DNA of 5,184 nucleotides, from NCBI GenBank assembly GCA_964577195.1, contig CAZNYF010000180.1, forward strand, positions 1 through 5,184, read 5' to 3'. Below the pieces are notes generated by a model. It saw only the letters and a list, made by a program, of their open reading frames with translations. It did not search any database and had not been told where the DNA came from. Source of the stretch: HyVt-560 sp964577195. Its GTDB lineage: Bacteria; Pseudomonadota; Gammaproteobacteria; UWMA-0217. Of the stretch, positions 1-5,184 are shown in pieces (the stretch's first letter is position 1; each line of letters starts with the position of its first letter). The position numbers and the translations under genes were made by a program.

Positions 1-48
1 AAAACTCAAACAAAAAGCGGCATAAAAAAAGCGACATCTTACTTGACA
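1..48. mobile_element. Putative terminus of an insertion sequence interrupting cas7c
   Basis: Read on the minus strand, this stretch begins TGTCAAGTAAGATGTCGC and continues through a T-rich tract into ATGCCGC and another T-rich tract. It begins where the Cas7c reading frame stops resembling its family, and it supplies the in-frame TAA at 39-41. A TG-starting end with several short, closely spaced repeats of one motif is the organisation known for IS21-family termini and for some other DDE elements; the family assignment is inference from pattern only. The boundary is placed at 48/49 because the terminal TGT would start there. A boundary near 37, with the end starting TGTCGC, is the alternative. 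No transposase, opposite end or target duplication lies in the window, so this could also be a deletion junction. Confidence 0.45.
12..37. repeat. Two 12-bp direct repeats, AAAAAGCGRCAT, 14 bp apart
   Basis: On the plus strand, 12-23 and 26-37 are the same 12-mer with one G/A difference (AAAAAGCGGCAT and AAAAAGCGACAT). A weaker third copy of the core, GACAT, lies at 45-49. The spacing is 14 nt and then 12 nt, a little over one helical turn. Such arrays inside element ends commonly serve as transposase binding sites, which fits the mobile-element reading. The sequence is A-rich, so part of the similarity could be compositional. Confidence 0.55.
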
Positions 49-743
49 TTTACCGTTCGTGACATAGAAATTTCTTTCCCCACAATAGGATCAATGCTTT
101 CAGCAAACCCTAACTGAACCGGGCCTTTCACTTGACCACAGCGTGCATCACCAGTGGACATAACTGCTCCGAAGGTGCGTACATCAAAAAAGTTCTTACA
201 CATCCAGTGCGCCGCTTTCTTCTCCTTCGAATCAATGAATAGTTCGCGGATGATTGCCCTCGCGGCAGGAGATAACAGCCTGGCGTTCTCAGCATCCTCT
301 TTTTTCTTTTTCTCTTTCAGTTTTTCTGCCTTTTTCTTTGTTTCTTCAAGTGTTGCCAAAGACAGAACCAAACACGGGCGTTCTCCTTCACTCGAAAAAG
401 TGATTCCATCTGGATATGCCTCAAATTCCCTAAGTTCTTCTACTAAATCTTCAGGGATGATCACTTGAATGGTTTCATTCTCGATTGCCAGATGTGCACG
501 CTTATGGTGTTCAGATAGAAATGCACCTTCCCTTACATGAATTTCATAAGGAGGGAGATTTTTCTCTGCAATATCCACATAATTTCGTATTTTACGCTTC
601 AGACAAACATCGGTGACCAGACCTTTTCCAGTCTCAAAATCCTGGCGTGGTGCATTTCCGGAATCGGGATCACCGTTCGGATTTCCATTGGTAACATCAA
701 ACAGGTAAACAAATTCATAGCGGTTTTTTATGGCTTCACTCAT
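39..743 (-). CDS. cas7c: Cas7c (Csd2), type I-C Cascade backbone subunit, C-terminally truncated
   Basis: Cas7c is the RAMP-fold subunit that polymerises along the crRNA spacer to form the backbone of the I-C Cascade. With Met at 743 the product is 234 residues. Recognisable family segments, in order, are DVTNGNPNGDPDSG (about 16-29, first strand of the RRM fold), VCLKRKIRN (46-54), HWMCKNFFDVRTFGAVMSTG (179-198) and CGQVKGPVQLGFAESIDPIV (202-221). The protein then ends at SMSRTVNVK. Family members usually run to about 280-300 residues and continue into a conserved block like TMGRKH-VPYGLY, which is absent. Because residues about 95-175 include an unusual charged insertion, the real loss is probably 80-110 residues. 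No frame of the 38 nt beyond the stop restores the family sequence. Start: an AAAGGAG at 751-757 sits 7 nt from the ATG at 743 but only 1 nt from the ATG at 749, so 743 is preferred; 749 would overlap the cas8c stop as ATGA. Identity is very secure; function is probably lost, so this is effectively a pseudogene. Confidence 0.93.
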   Translation of the reverse strand: MSEAIKNRYEFVYLFDVTNGNPNGDPDSGNAPRQDFETGKGLVTDVCLKRKIRNYVDIAEKNLPPYEIHVREGAFLSEHHKRAHLAIENETIQVIIPEDLVEELREFEAYPDGITFSSEGERPCLVLSLATLEETKKKAEKLKEKKKKEDAENARLLSPAARAIIRELFIDSKEKKAAHWMCKNFFDVRTFGAVMSTGDARCGQVKGPVQLGFAESIDPIVGKEISMSRTVNVK

Positions 744-745
744 TG

Positions 746-1252
746 TCATGCTCCTTTATAGTCAGTTGAATTTTCTATGCCATCTACTTTCTTTTTCCAA
801 ATATATGCACGGGGGGCATCTTCATGATCATCATTCCAGATGTCCCGCTCCTCCCGCGTCATCCACAGCCATTTTCGCATTTGGTGGTAACCCAAAACAA
901 ACATGCCTTGCTGGTCAAGAGAAAGGTATGAAGGAAATCCATTTTCATAAACAGCTTTTGGGTTTTCCGTGTCTTTCAGGGAAACATCAAATTGGCTGCA
1001 AATTTGATCAATCAATCGCTCCTGATTAAAAATCTGCCCTTTGTTTTTTGCTTCGTCCTTGGCCTTACGTGCATGATGCCTTGCATTCCTAAGCAAACTG
1101 CCAAAGACACTTTTGGGAGAAGCAGAAGCACCAGAAAAATAACGATCTACAATACTGGCATTCACTGTCCCCAATGCTTCGGCCTGTAGCTTTTCCAATA
1201 CGGACATGAGTTGCCCGAGCAAATAACCTTTGTCTGTGCATGTTGGGTTCAT
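746..1252 (-). CDS. cas11c: Cas11c small subunit, translated from an internal start in cas8c
   Basis: In type I-C systems the small subunit Cas11c is known to be made from an internal in-frame start within cas8c rather than from its own gene. Here the ATG at 1252 opens a 168-residue product sharing the Cas8c C-terminus (Cas8c residues 495-662). It begins MNPTCTDKGYLLGQLMSVLE, which resembles the NPAY-LGRLFAVLE start region of known Cas11c proteins. The rest is rich in helix-favouring and basic residues (for example NARHHARKAKDEAKNK at about 56-71), as expected for a small subunit that stacks along the Cascade belly and contacts nucleic acid. A textbook Shine-Dalgarno sits 8 nt upstream. The next in-frame ATG (1207, MSVLEK) lacks a comparable site. 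The internal product is inferred from sequence plus known biology of the family; expression is not shown here. Confidence 0.8.
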   Translation of the reverse strand: MNPTCTDKGYLLGQLMSVLEKLQAEALGTVNASIVDRYFSGASASPKSVFGSLLRNARHHARKAKDEAKNKGQIFNQERLIDQICSQFDVSLKDTENPKAVYENGFPSYLSLDQQGMFVLGYHQMRKWLWMTREERDIWNDDHEDAPRAYIWKKKVDGIENSTDYKGA

Positions 1253-2734
1253 TTTTTCTTTCACCTCCTCTTGCTTGTTAGATTCTTTCCTGTATTTCCG
1301 GTTTAAATATGCTTTAATAATTGCAGCACGAGCATCATTCCAATTTTTTGAGGCCCAGCTATCAGCCTCTTTGCCAAGTTCGGCTCGATAACGGAGGATG
1401 GCTCTTTGGAATGCCACCTGTGGGAATAGACATTTTTTATCAATAGATGCTCGGTAGAACTGAGTTCCGATTGCAGATGGTATGCCTTCCTTGCGACGAT
1501 CCTTAGGGTCAGCTAGTGATTCAAGCAATAATGGCAGAGGAAAACTTTCAGGATGTTTCCCCTTTTTGGGGGCAGGGCAACAACGTATCATTTTTAAATC
1601 TGTAAAATACTGAGCTAAGCTGTCCACAACATACTGAGTATTAGATTCGATCCAATCCCGCACGGTTGCTCGCCCCTGTCCACCAGAAAGAACCAATGAA
1701 TAGAATTCATCTGGTTTATCTAACTTATAAGAGATGCCCTTCCAGAGGCTTTTATACATTGCTGCAACTTGCGCCGGTTTTGCTTCCACTTTTTCCTCAT
1801 CCACCTCAATGGCAAGCCCAAAAGAATCGGACAATAATCCATTTTCCCTTGTCCAATAACAAACTACCGTGTCTCCACTGAGATGTATGTTTTGGCGGGA
1901 TAAAGTTTGGTTTGGATCGGATGGGTTAGGTGGGTTGGGATGTAACAGTCGATTCAAAGCCGTCATAGATGCAAGGGCTGCATCTGTAGAAATATGCACA
2001 TTAGCAACCGGAGAACCGGGCTTTTCCTTCCAGCCATAACTCTCAAAAGCTGATGAATTAAAAGAAACAAGTGCAACTCCACTGGTGCTTCCACCCGGAA
2101 CATTTTTCACCAACGGTATTGTATTGGCTACCAGTTTGTTTTCACCTGTAACCATACAAATATTATTATTTTCATTATCGTTATATTTTGGGGAGCAAAC
2201 ATTCTTCCAGTATTGCTTAACCTCTTCAAGTTCATGGACTCGGCAATCATCGATTGAATAGGAAAATGCAAATAAGTCATTTGACAAACATCCAACAGGA
2301 AGAGATACTTTCTGCTCATTTTCCAAAATAGTATCTAAAAATAAGGTGATCGCATGCACAGCAGGTTTTTTTATTACTTGATCACATTTAGAAACTTGAT
2401 CATGAAACATTCTCAACCGTGATTTAAGCTTTGCCTCTTCTCGTTCGCCTGCGGGGTCAAGCCCTAATGTATATTCAGATTTATCGACCAAGAAAAATGC
2501 ACGGTCTCCCGAAGTCCGAACTCCTTGAAAAGGAACAAGCAAAGGTAGTCCAAACATTCTTGGTTTCTTCTTTAATCCTTCAGGAATCTTTTCTGGTCGC
2601 TTTAATGGTTCTATTCCCAAAAACTGTCCTCCTTCTCCTACTCGTATTACCCAAGAAACTGGCTTAACTTCAAAATCAGGATCAGGAATCAAGTCATCGC
2701 GAATTGCAAGATCATAAAGCGCTTTCAATATCAT
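746..2734 (-). CDS. cas8c: Cas8c (Csd1), large subunit of type I-C Cascade
   Basis: This 662-residue protein is the large subunit of the I-C surveillance complex. In studied members it recognises the PAM and helps recruit Cas3. Family signatures are the N-terminus MILKALYDLA, the GDRAFFLVDKSEYTLG segment (about 76-91), CMVTGE (193-198), a glycine/serine-rich stretch ending LVSFNSSAFESYG (222-234), TALNRLL (258-264) and VVCYWTRE (290-297). The last 168 residues are the Cas11-like helical small-subunit domain, joined through a Lys/Glu-rich linker. Length is at the upper end of what is usual. The start at 2734 is chosen over the in-frame ATG at 2773 because an AGGAGGT lies 5 nt upstream of it and because family proteins begin M-I-L. 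The extra 13 residues from 2773 resemble nothing and fall inside cas5c. The gene overlaps cas5c by 23 nt, and its TGA at 746-748 abuts the cas7c start region. No frameshift or missing core motif was seen. Confidence 0.96.
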   Translation of the reverse strand: MILKALYDLAIRDDLIPDPDFEVKPVSWVIRVGEGGQFLGIEPLKRPEKIPEGLKKKPRMFGLPLLVPFQGVRTSGDRAFFLVDKSEYTLGLDPAGEREEAKLKSRLRMFHDQVSKCDQVIKKPAVHAITLFLDTILENEQKVSLPVGCLSNDLFAFSYSIDDCRVHELEEVKQYWKNVCSPKYNDNENNNICMVTGENKLVANTIPLVKNVPGGSTSGVALVSFNSSAFESYGWKEKPGSPVANVHISTDAALASMTALNRLLHPNPPNPSDPNQTLSRQNIHLSGDTVVCYWTRENGLLSDSFGLAIEVDEEKVEAKPAQVAAMYKSLWKGISYKLDKPDEFYSLVLSGGQGRATVRDWIESNTQYVVDSLAQYFTDLKMIRCCPAPKKGKHPESFPLPLLLESLADPKDRRKEGIPSAIGTQFYRASIDKKCLFPQVAFQRAILRYRAELGKEADSWASKNWNDARAAIIKAYLNRKYRKESNKQEEVKEKMNPTCTDKGYLLGQLMSVLEKLQAEALGTVNASIVDRYFSGASASPKSVFGSLLRNARHHARKAKDEAKNKGQIFNQERLIDQICSQFDVSLKDTENPKAVYENGFPSYLSLDQQGMFVLGYHQMRKWLWMTREERDIWNDDHEDAPRAYIWKKKVDGIENSTDYKGA
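751..757 (-). promoter_or_regulatory. Ribosome binding site for cas7c
   Basis: The minus strand reads AAAGGAG, then C, ATG (749), ACA, ATG (743). The 7-nt spacing to the second ATG is normal, and the 1-nt spacing to the first is too short. This site therefore decides the start in favour of 743. It lies inside the last codons of cas8c, so translation of the two genes is likely coupled. Confidence 0.7.
1261..1269 (-). promoter_or_regulatory. Internal ribosome binding site for Cas11c
   Basis: The minus strand reads AGGAGGTGA, a nine-base complement to the usual bacterial 16S rRNA 3' end, 8 nt before the ATG at 1252. It is the strongest such site in the window, yet lies deep inside cas8c, where it encodes part of the Glu-Glu-Val-Lys linker through GAG GAG GTG A. 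Its strength and spacing are the main evidence for separate Cas11c synthesis. Confidence 0.8.
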
Positions 2735-3467
2735 ATGACACCTCCTCGCGCCCAATCGGGGCCAACGGCACATCTATTTTGCCATTATCAAGTTCAGCAT
2801 TGAAAAACAAAGGTGTATTTTGTCGTTTGGCCCCTGTACCAAACTCAATGTCCCATAGCATGACACCAAGCTCTTTGGAGAATTGAATAGCCTTATCATG
2901 GGGATTATTAATTGGAGGCGAAATTTCAGCCACACACTCACGGCACCCGAAATAGGGTTGGTGAAAATGCTGCCCCTTTTCTACTCGGCGGGAAAACATA
3001 TCAATGAACTTATAAATATTGTCATCCCGCCCAGCTTTCTCAGTAAGCGTAAAGAATGCCTCTAGCTGGTAATCAACATTCCGCAAGGCCACAGTATTAC
3101 GTTGTGCCCTATTTGGAGAGTCATATTTCCATTTCCCCTTCTCTCTCCTCTTTGTCACTTTATCAACTTCAATAGAATATTCGTAGTGACCCCTTTTACC
3201 ATCCATAAGGATTTGAGAGGGTTGAACTGTTTTACAGGTCAGTTCATTTCGTTTTATGGAGGTGAACGATATTTCATTAAATAGGTAGATGCGCTCCACA
3301 TGCCATTGAATTGCCGGTTTCCAGCAGATCGCTTCGAATATTCCACGCACCGCCGATGGAGTAGGCACCTCATAGCTCACTCTTTCTGTTTTAAGTTCGG
3401 GCCGCGTAAACATTGCCAGTGGCCCTTTAGCTCGAATGCTTAATGTCGGACCTCTCAGTTTTTTCAT
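2712..3467 (-). CDS. cas5c: Cas5c (Cas5d), type I-C crRNA-processing endonuclease and Cascade subunit
   Basis: Type I-C systems lack Cas6. Cas5c (also called Cas5d) instead cleaves the repeat RNA without metal and stays bound at the crRNA 5' handle in Cascade. The 251-residue product has the family length and landmarks: a first RAMP strand followed by FTRPELKTERVSYEVPTPSA (20-39), RGIFEAICWKPAIQW (41-55), NEISFTSIKRNE (64-75), AQRNTVALRNVDYQLEAFF (121-139), YFGCREC (172-178) and a C-terminal LGVMLWDIEFG (200-210). Ser/Tyr around 31-32 and the RNT at 123-125 lie in regions near the known active site; I cannot align catalytic residues with certainty. The start at 3467 has TGGAGGA just upstream and gives the expected N-terminus. 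The gene begins 10 nt after the cas3 stop and its tail overlaps cas8c by 23 nt, indicating tight coupling. The reading frame shows no damage. Confidence 0.96.
   Translation of the reverse strand: MKKLRGPTLSIRAKGPLAMFTRPELKTERVSYEVPTPSAVRGIFEAICWKPAIQWHVERIYLFNEISFTSIKRNELTCKTVQPSQILMDGKRGHYEYSIEVDKVTKRREKGKWKYDSPNRAQRNTVALRNVDYQLEAFFTLTEKAGRDDNIYKFIDMFSRRVEKGQHFHQPYFGCRECVAEISPPINNPHDKAIQFSKELGVMLWDIEFGTGAKRQNTPLFFNAELDNGKIDVPLAPIGREEVSYDIESAL
2740..2746 (-). promoter_or_regulatory. Ribosome binding site for cas8c
   Basis: The minus strand has AGGAGGT followed by GTCAT and then the ATG at 2734. It lies within the last codons of cas5c, so ribosomes finishing cas5c would pass over it. It fixes the cas8c start at 2734 rather than at the upstream in-frame ATG at 2773. 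Confidence 0.8.
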
Positions 3468-3470
3468 AAT

Positions 3471-3476
3471 TCCTCC
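3471..3476 (-). promoter_or_regulatory. Ribosome binding site for cas5c
   Basis: The minus strand reads GGAGGA followed by ATT and the ATG at 3467. It occupies most of the 10-nt gap between the cas3 stop (TAA, 3478-3480) and cas5c. Spacing is on the short side, but no other start fits the family N-terminus better. Confidence 0.65.
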
Positions 3477-3477
3477 A

Positions 3478-5184
3478 TTATTGAATTAATTCCGAATAAT
3501 CGGGAAAAAGATTTTCTTCTGAAACTATCAAGCCAAAACGGGCATCATAGAGTCTCCGGTATGGGGGGGTTAAATAATAGAAAGCCTTTTCATGTACAGG
3601 CTCGATTGCTCCCGTGTTATACAATTTATCAAAGTCTGGTGAATATACTTGAACAAGAAATGGCTGAAGTGATCGAAAATCATCACGTGAAGGCTTGAAT
3701 TTTTCACGGATCATCCTCACTTTGTCATATGCATCTTTGTAAGGAACCACAATTGGGTATGTATCACTATCGATCATACGAAATCGCCTGGCAACATCAG
3801 GATAATCCAGATTCGACCGCGCATTTTGGACACCCGCCCCGTCCAACTGCACTCCAGAATAAAACAAGCGAAAGTAAGTGGCGAAAATTTCAGGTGAATT
3901 TAAATCCAACGCACCATCAGCACATCGCACCACTCCTGCTGATTCACCAACATTCATTAAACTTTCTGTAATCCCTTTCCCCAATCGAAGAACGCCTGCC
4001 GGAGGTTCTGTTGGTGCACGGAAAACAATTAACCGACCACCATCAAGCTCCTCACCTTCACGATTACACCGCCCTGCTGTCTGTGAAATACTGTCAAGAC
4101 CTGCTAACGCTCTAAAAACCACGGGGAAGTCAATATCAACACCGGCTTCAATCAATTGGGTACTAACGAGAAAAACCGTTGATGATTTCTCTGCTAATTT
4201 CTTTTTCACCTCGTCTATAATGTCAATGCGGTGACCTGAGCACATTGAAGCAGAAAGGTGGTAAGTCCCCTGTGGCAACAATTCGGCAAGTTCTCGCGCG
4301 TCTTTGCGCTTATGGGTTACCACCAAGACCCGATGCATATTTTCCGTAAAAATCCGTTGTGAAATATCCACATATTCCGTTACGCCTTCTGTATCCCATT
4401 CAATGTTCACCCGAGATAAATTTTGTGCCAGCTGCATTGTGTCTGGAATTATTTCTTTCACCTCTTCCAAACCACACATTAACGAGCTGCGCTTTTTCAA
4501 GGCTGGCTGGGTTGCAGTAGAAAGAACAATTGAACATCCATAATGCTCTCTCAATTCCCGTATAGCATCTAATATTGGATATAAAAGTTGCGGGGGCAAA
4601 GCTTGAACTTCATCGAGAATGATGACACTTCTTGAAATGTTGTGTAGCTTTCGCAATCTGGAATTTTTGTTTGAGTATAACGATTCAAAAAACTGCACAT
4701 TTGTTGTAACAATAACTGGTGCATCCCAATTTTCTGATGCCAGCCTATTCCTTTCTGTATCTTTTTCTGGCGTGAGATTGGAGTGATGCTCAATCACATT
4801 TTCTTGCCCGAACACCTCAGAGTACACTGATGCGTTTTGTCCAATAATGCTTGTATAAGGGATAACAACAATGATTCGTTTTAAATTATTTTCAGCTGCG
4901 TGGTTTAAAGCAAAGGACATCCCCGAAAGGGTTTTACCCCCGCCGGTTGGAACAGTTAACGAAAATAATCCCGTTTCCGATATGGCCGATTTCCGGCAAC
5001 CATCTAATATAACTTTTCTTTGGGCATTGACTGGTGTCCAATTGTTATTTTTCGCAGCTGCTACTTTCTCATCAATGCTGCTATCTAATTTGTCCCTCAA
5101 CTCTAATATTGTTGGGAACAATGGCCTTTTAGGTGTCTCTGGATCTCGCTTTTCTGCATCAAGCCAATCTGCATCAACCAAGCA
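3478..5184 (-). CDS. cas3: Cas3 nuclease-helicase, type I-C, 5' end cut by the window edge
   Basis: Cas3 is the effector nuclease-helicase recruited after Cascade binds its target; it unwinds and degrades DNA 3' to 5' using ATP and an HD nuclease. The window holds 568 codons, about the C-terminal 70-75% of a usual I-C Cas3. The frame is open to the last base and begins CLVDADWLDAE, the typical end of the HD domain, so the HD metal ligands lie outside and the TTG at 5181 is not the real start. Counting the codon at 5182-5184 as residue 1, the superfamily 2 helicase motifs are PTGGGKT (79-85, Walker A), VVIPYTSIIGQN (106-117), VIVTTNVQFFESL (157-169), DEVQ (191-194, the DExH-box position), STAT (222-225), STQLIEAGVDIDF (341-353) and QTAGRCNREG (368-377, motif VI). 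All key residues are present. The accessory C-terminal domain follows, with YYLTPPYRRLYDARFGL near the end. It is the first visible gene of the operon; any promoter lies upstream of the window. Confidence 0.97.
   Translation of the reverse strand, partial: CLVDADWLDAEKRDPETPKRPLFPTILELRDKLDSSIDEKVAAAKNNNWTPVNAQRKVILDGCRKSAISETGLFSLTVPTGGGKTLSGMSFALNHAAENNLKRIIVVIPYTSIIGQNASVYSEVFGQENVIEHHSNLTPEKDTERNRLASENWDAPVIVTTNVQFFESLYSNKNSRLRKLHNISRSVIILDEVQALPPQLLYPILDAIRELREHYGCSIVLSTATQPALKKRSSLMCGLEEVKEIIPDTMQLAQNLSRVNIEWDTEGVTEYVDISQRIFTENMHRVLVVTHKRKDARELAELLPQGTYHLSASMCSGHRIDIIDEVKKKLAEKSSTVFLVSTQLIEAGVDIDFPVVFRALAGLDSISQTAGRCNREGEELDGGRLIVFRAPTEPPAGVLRLGKGITESLMNVGESAGVVRCADGALDLNSPEIFATYFRLFYSGVQLDGAGVQNARSNLDYPDVARRFRMIDSDTYPIVVPYKDAYDKVRMIREKFKPSRDDFRSLQPFLVQVYSPDFDKLYNTGAIEPVHEKAFYYLTPPYRRLYDARFGLIVSEENLFPDYSELIQ

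Noticed and set aside
298..350. Homopolymer A runs (5-6) in the Lys-rich part of cas7c as a phase-variation switch
   Set aside because: The runs are short and interrupted, as expected from AAA/AAG lysine codons, and the frame is intact through them.
154..468. Plus-strand open frame of 104 residues opposite cas7c
   Set aside because: It is rich in Ser and Phe because it is antisense to the Lys-rich Cas7c region; no ribosome binding site or recognisable domain.
744..749. ATG at 749 as the cas7c start, overlapping the cas8c stop as ATGA
   Set aside because: The only ribosome binding site is 1 nt from this ATG, too close, and 7 nt from the ATG at 743. The difference is two residues and is not certain.
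1205..1207. ATG at 1207 as the Cas11c start
   Set aside because: No good Shine-Dalgarno precedes it, and it would discard the NPTCTDKGYLLGQL segment that resembles known Cas11c starts.
2128..2319. Minus-strand 63-residue frame within cas8c
   Set aside because: It is an alternate frame of securely identified Cas8c coding sequence with no recognisable content.
2735..2773. Upstream in-frame ATG at 2773 as the cas8c start
   Set aside because: It adds 13 residues (MCRWPRLGARRCH) unlike the family N-terminus and lies in cas5c coding sequence, while the ATG at 2734 has an excellent AGGAGGT.
3878..4234. Plus-strand open frame of 118 residues opposite cas3
   Set aside because: Antisense to conserved Cas3 helicase coding sequence, low-complexity composition and no family resemblance.
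5179..5181. TTG at 5181 as the start of cas3
   Set aside because: The frame is open to the window end and begins inside the conserved end of the HD domain (CLVDADWLD), so the gene is simply truncated by the window.
1..5184. CRISPR array, tRNA or terminator in the window
   Set aside because: I found no regularly spaced repeats with spacers, no tRNA cloverleaf, and no convincing hairpin followed by a T tract; the coding sequence is essentially continuous.

Overview
The window is almost entirely one leftward (minus-strand) type I-C CRISPR-Cas interference operon. In transcription order it reads cas3 (5' end outside the window), cas5c, cas8c/csd1 with an embedded cas11c start, and cas7c/csd2. 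This is the canonical I-C order, so cas4-cas1-cas2 and the CRISPR array would be expected beyond position 1; none of them is visible here. The DNA is bacterial, slightly AT-leaning, with strong Shine-Dalgarno sites. I cannot assign a genus from the sequence alone.

Layout from right to left. 5184-3478 is the Cas3 nuclease-helicase: the very end of its HD domain and the whole helicase, with all motifs intact. After a 10-nt gap, 3467-2712 is Cas5c, the pre-crRNA endonuclease of I-C systems. Cas8c starts at 2734, overlapping the end of cas5c by 23 nt, and ends at 746. A near-perfect ribosome binding site at 1261-1269 points to separate translation of the small subunit Cas11c from 1252. Cas7c starts at 743 (alternative 749) and ends early at 39. 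The genes are packed and overlapping, which implies one polycistronic mRNA with translational coupling.

Working together, Cas5c would cut the repeat RNA and cap the crRNA 5' handle. Cas7c would form the filament along the spacer, Cas8c would read the PAM, Cas11c would line the belly of the complex, and Cas3 would be recruited to unwind and degrade the target.

The notable departure is at the left edge. Cas7c stops about where the family should continue into its conserved C-terminal third, and none of the three forward frames of the remaining 38 nt resumes a Cas7-like sequence. That edge carries closely spaced direct repeats and a TGTCAAG...ATGTCGC...ATGCCGC pattern like the terminus of an insertion sequence. 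My best reading is that a mobile element has cut cas7c, breaking the Cascade backbone while the rest of the operon still looks intact. Everything else resembles a known I-C system; I do not see an undescribed system here.
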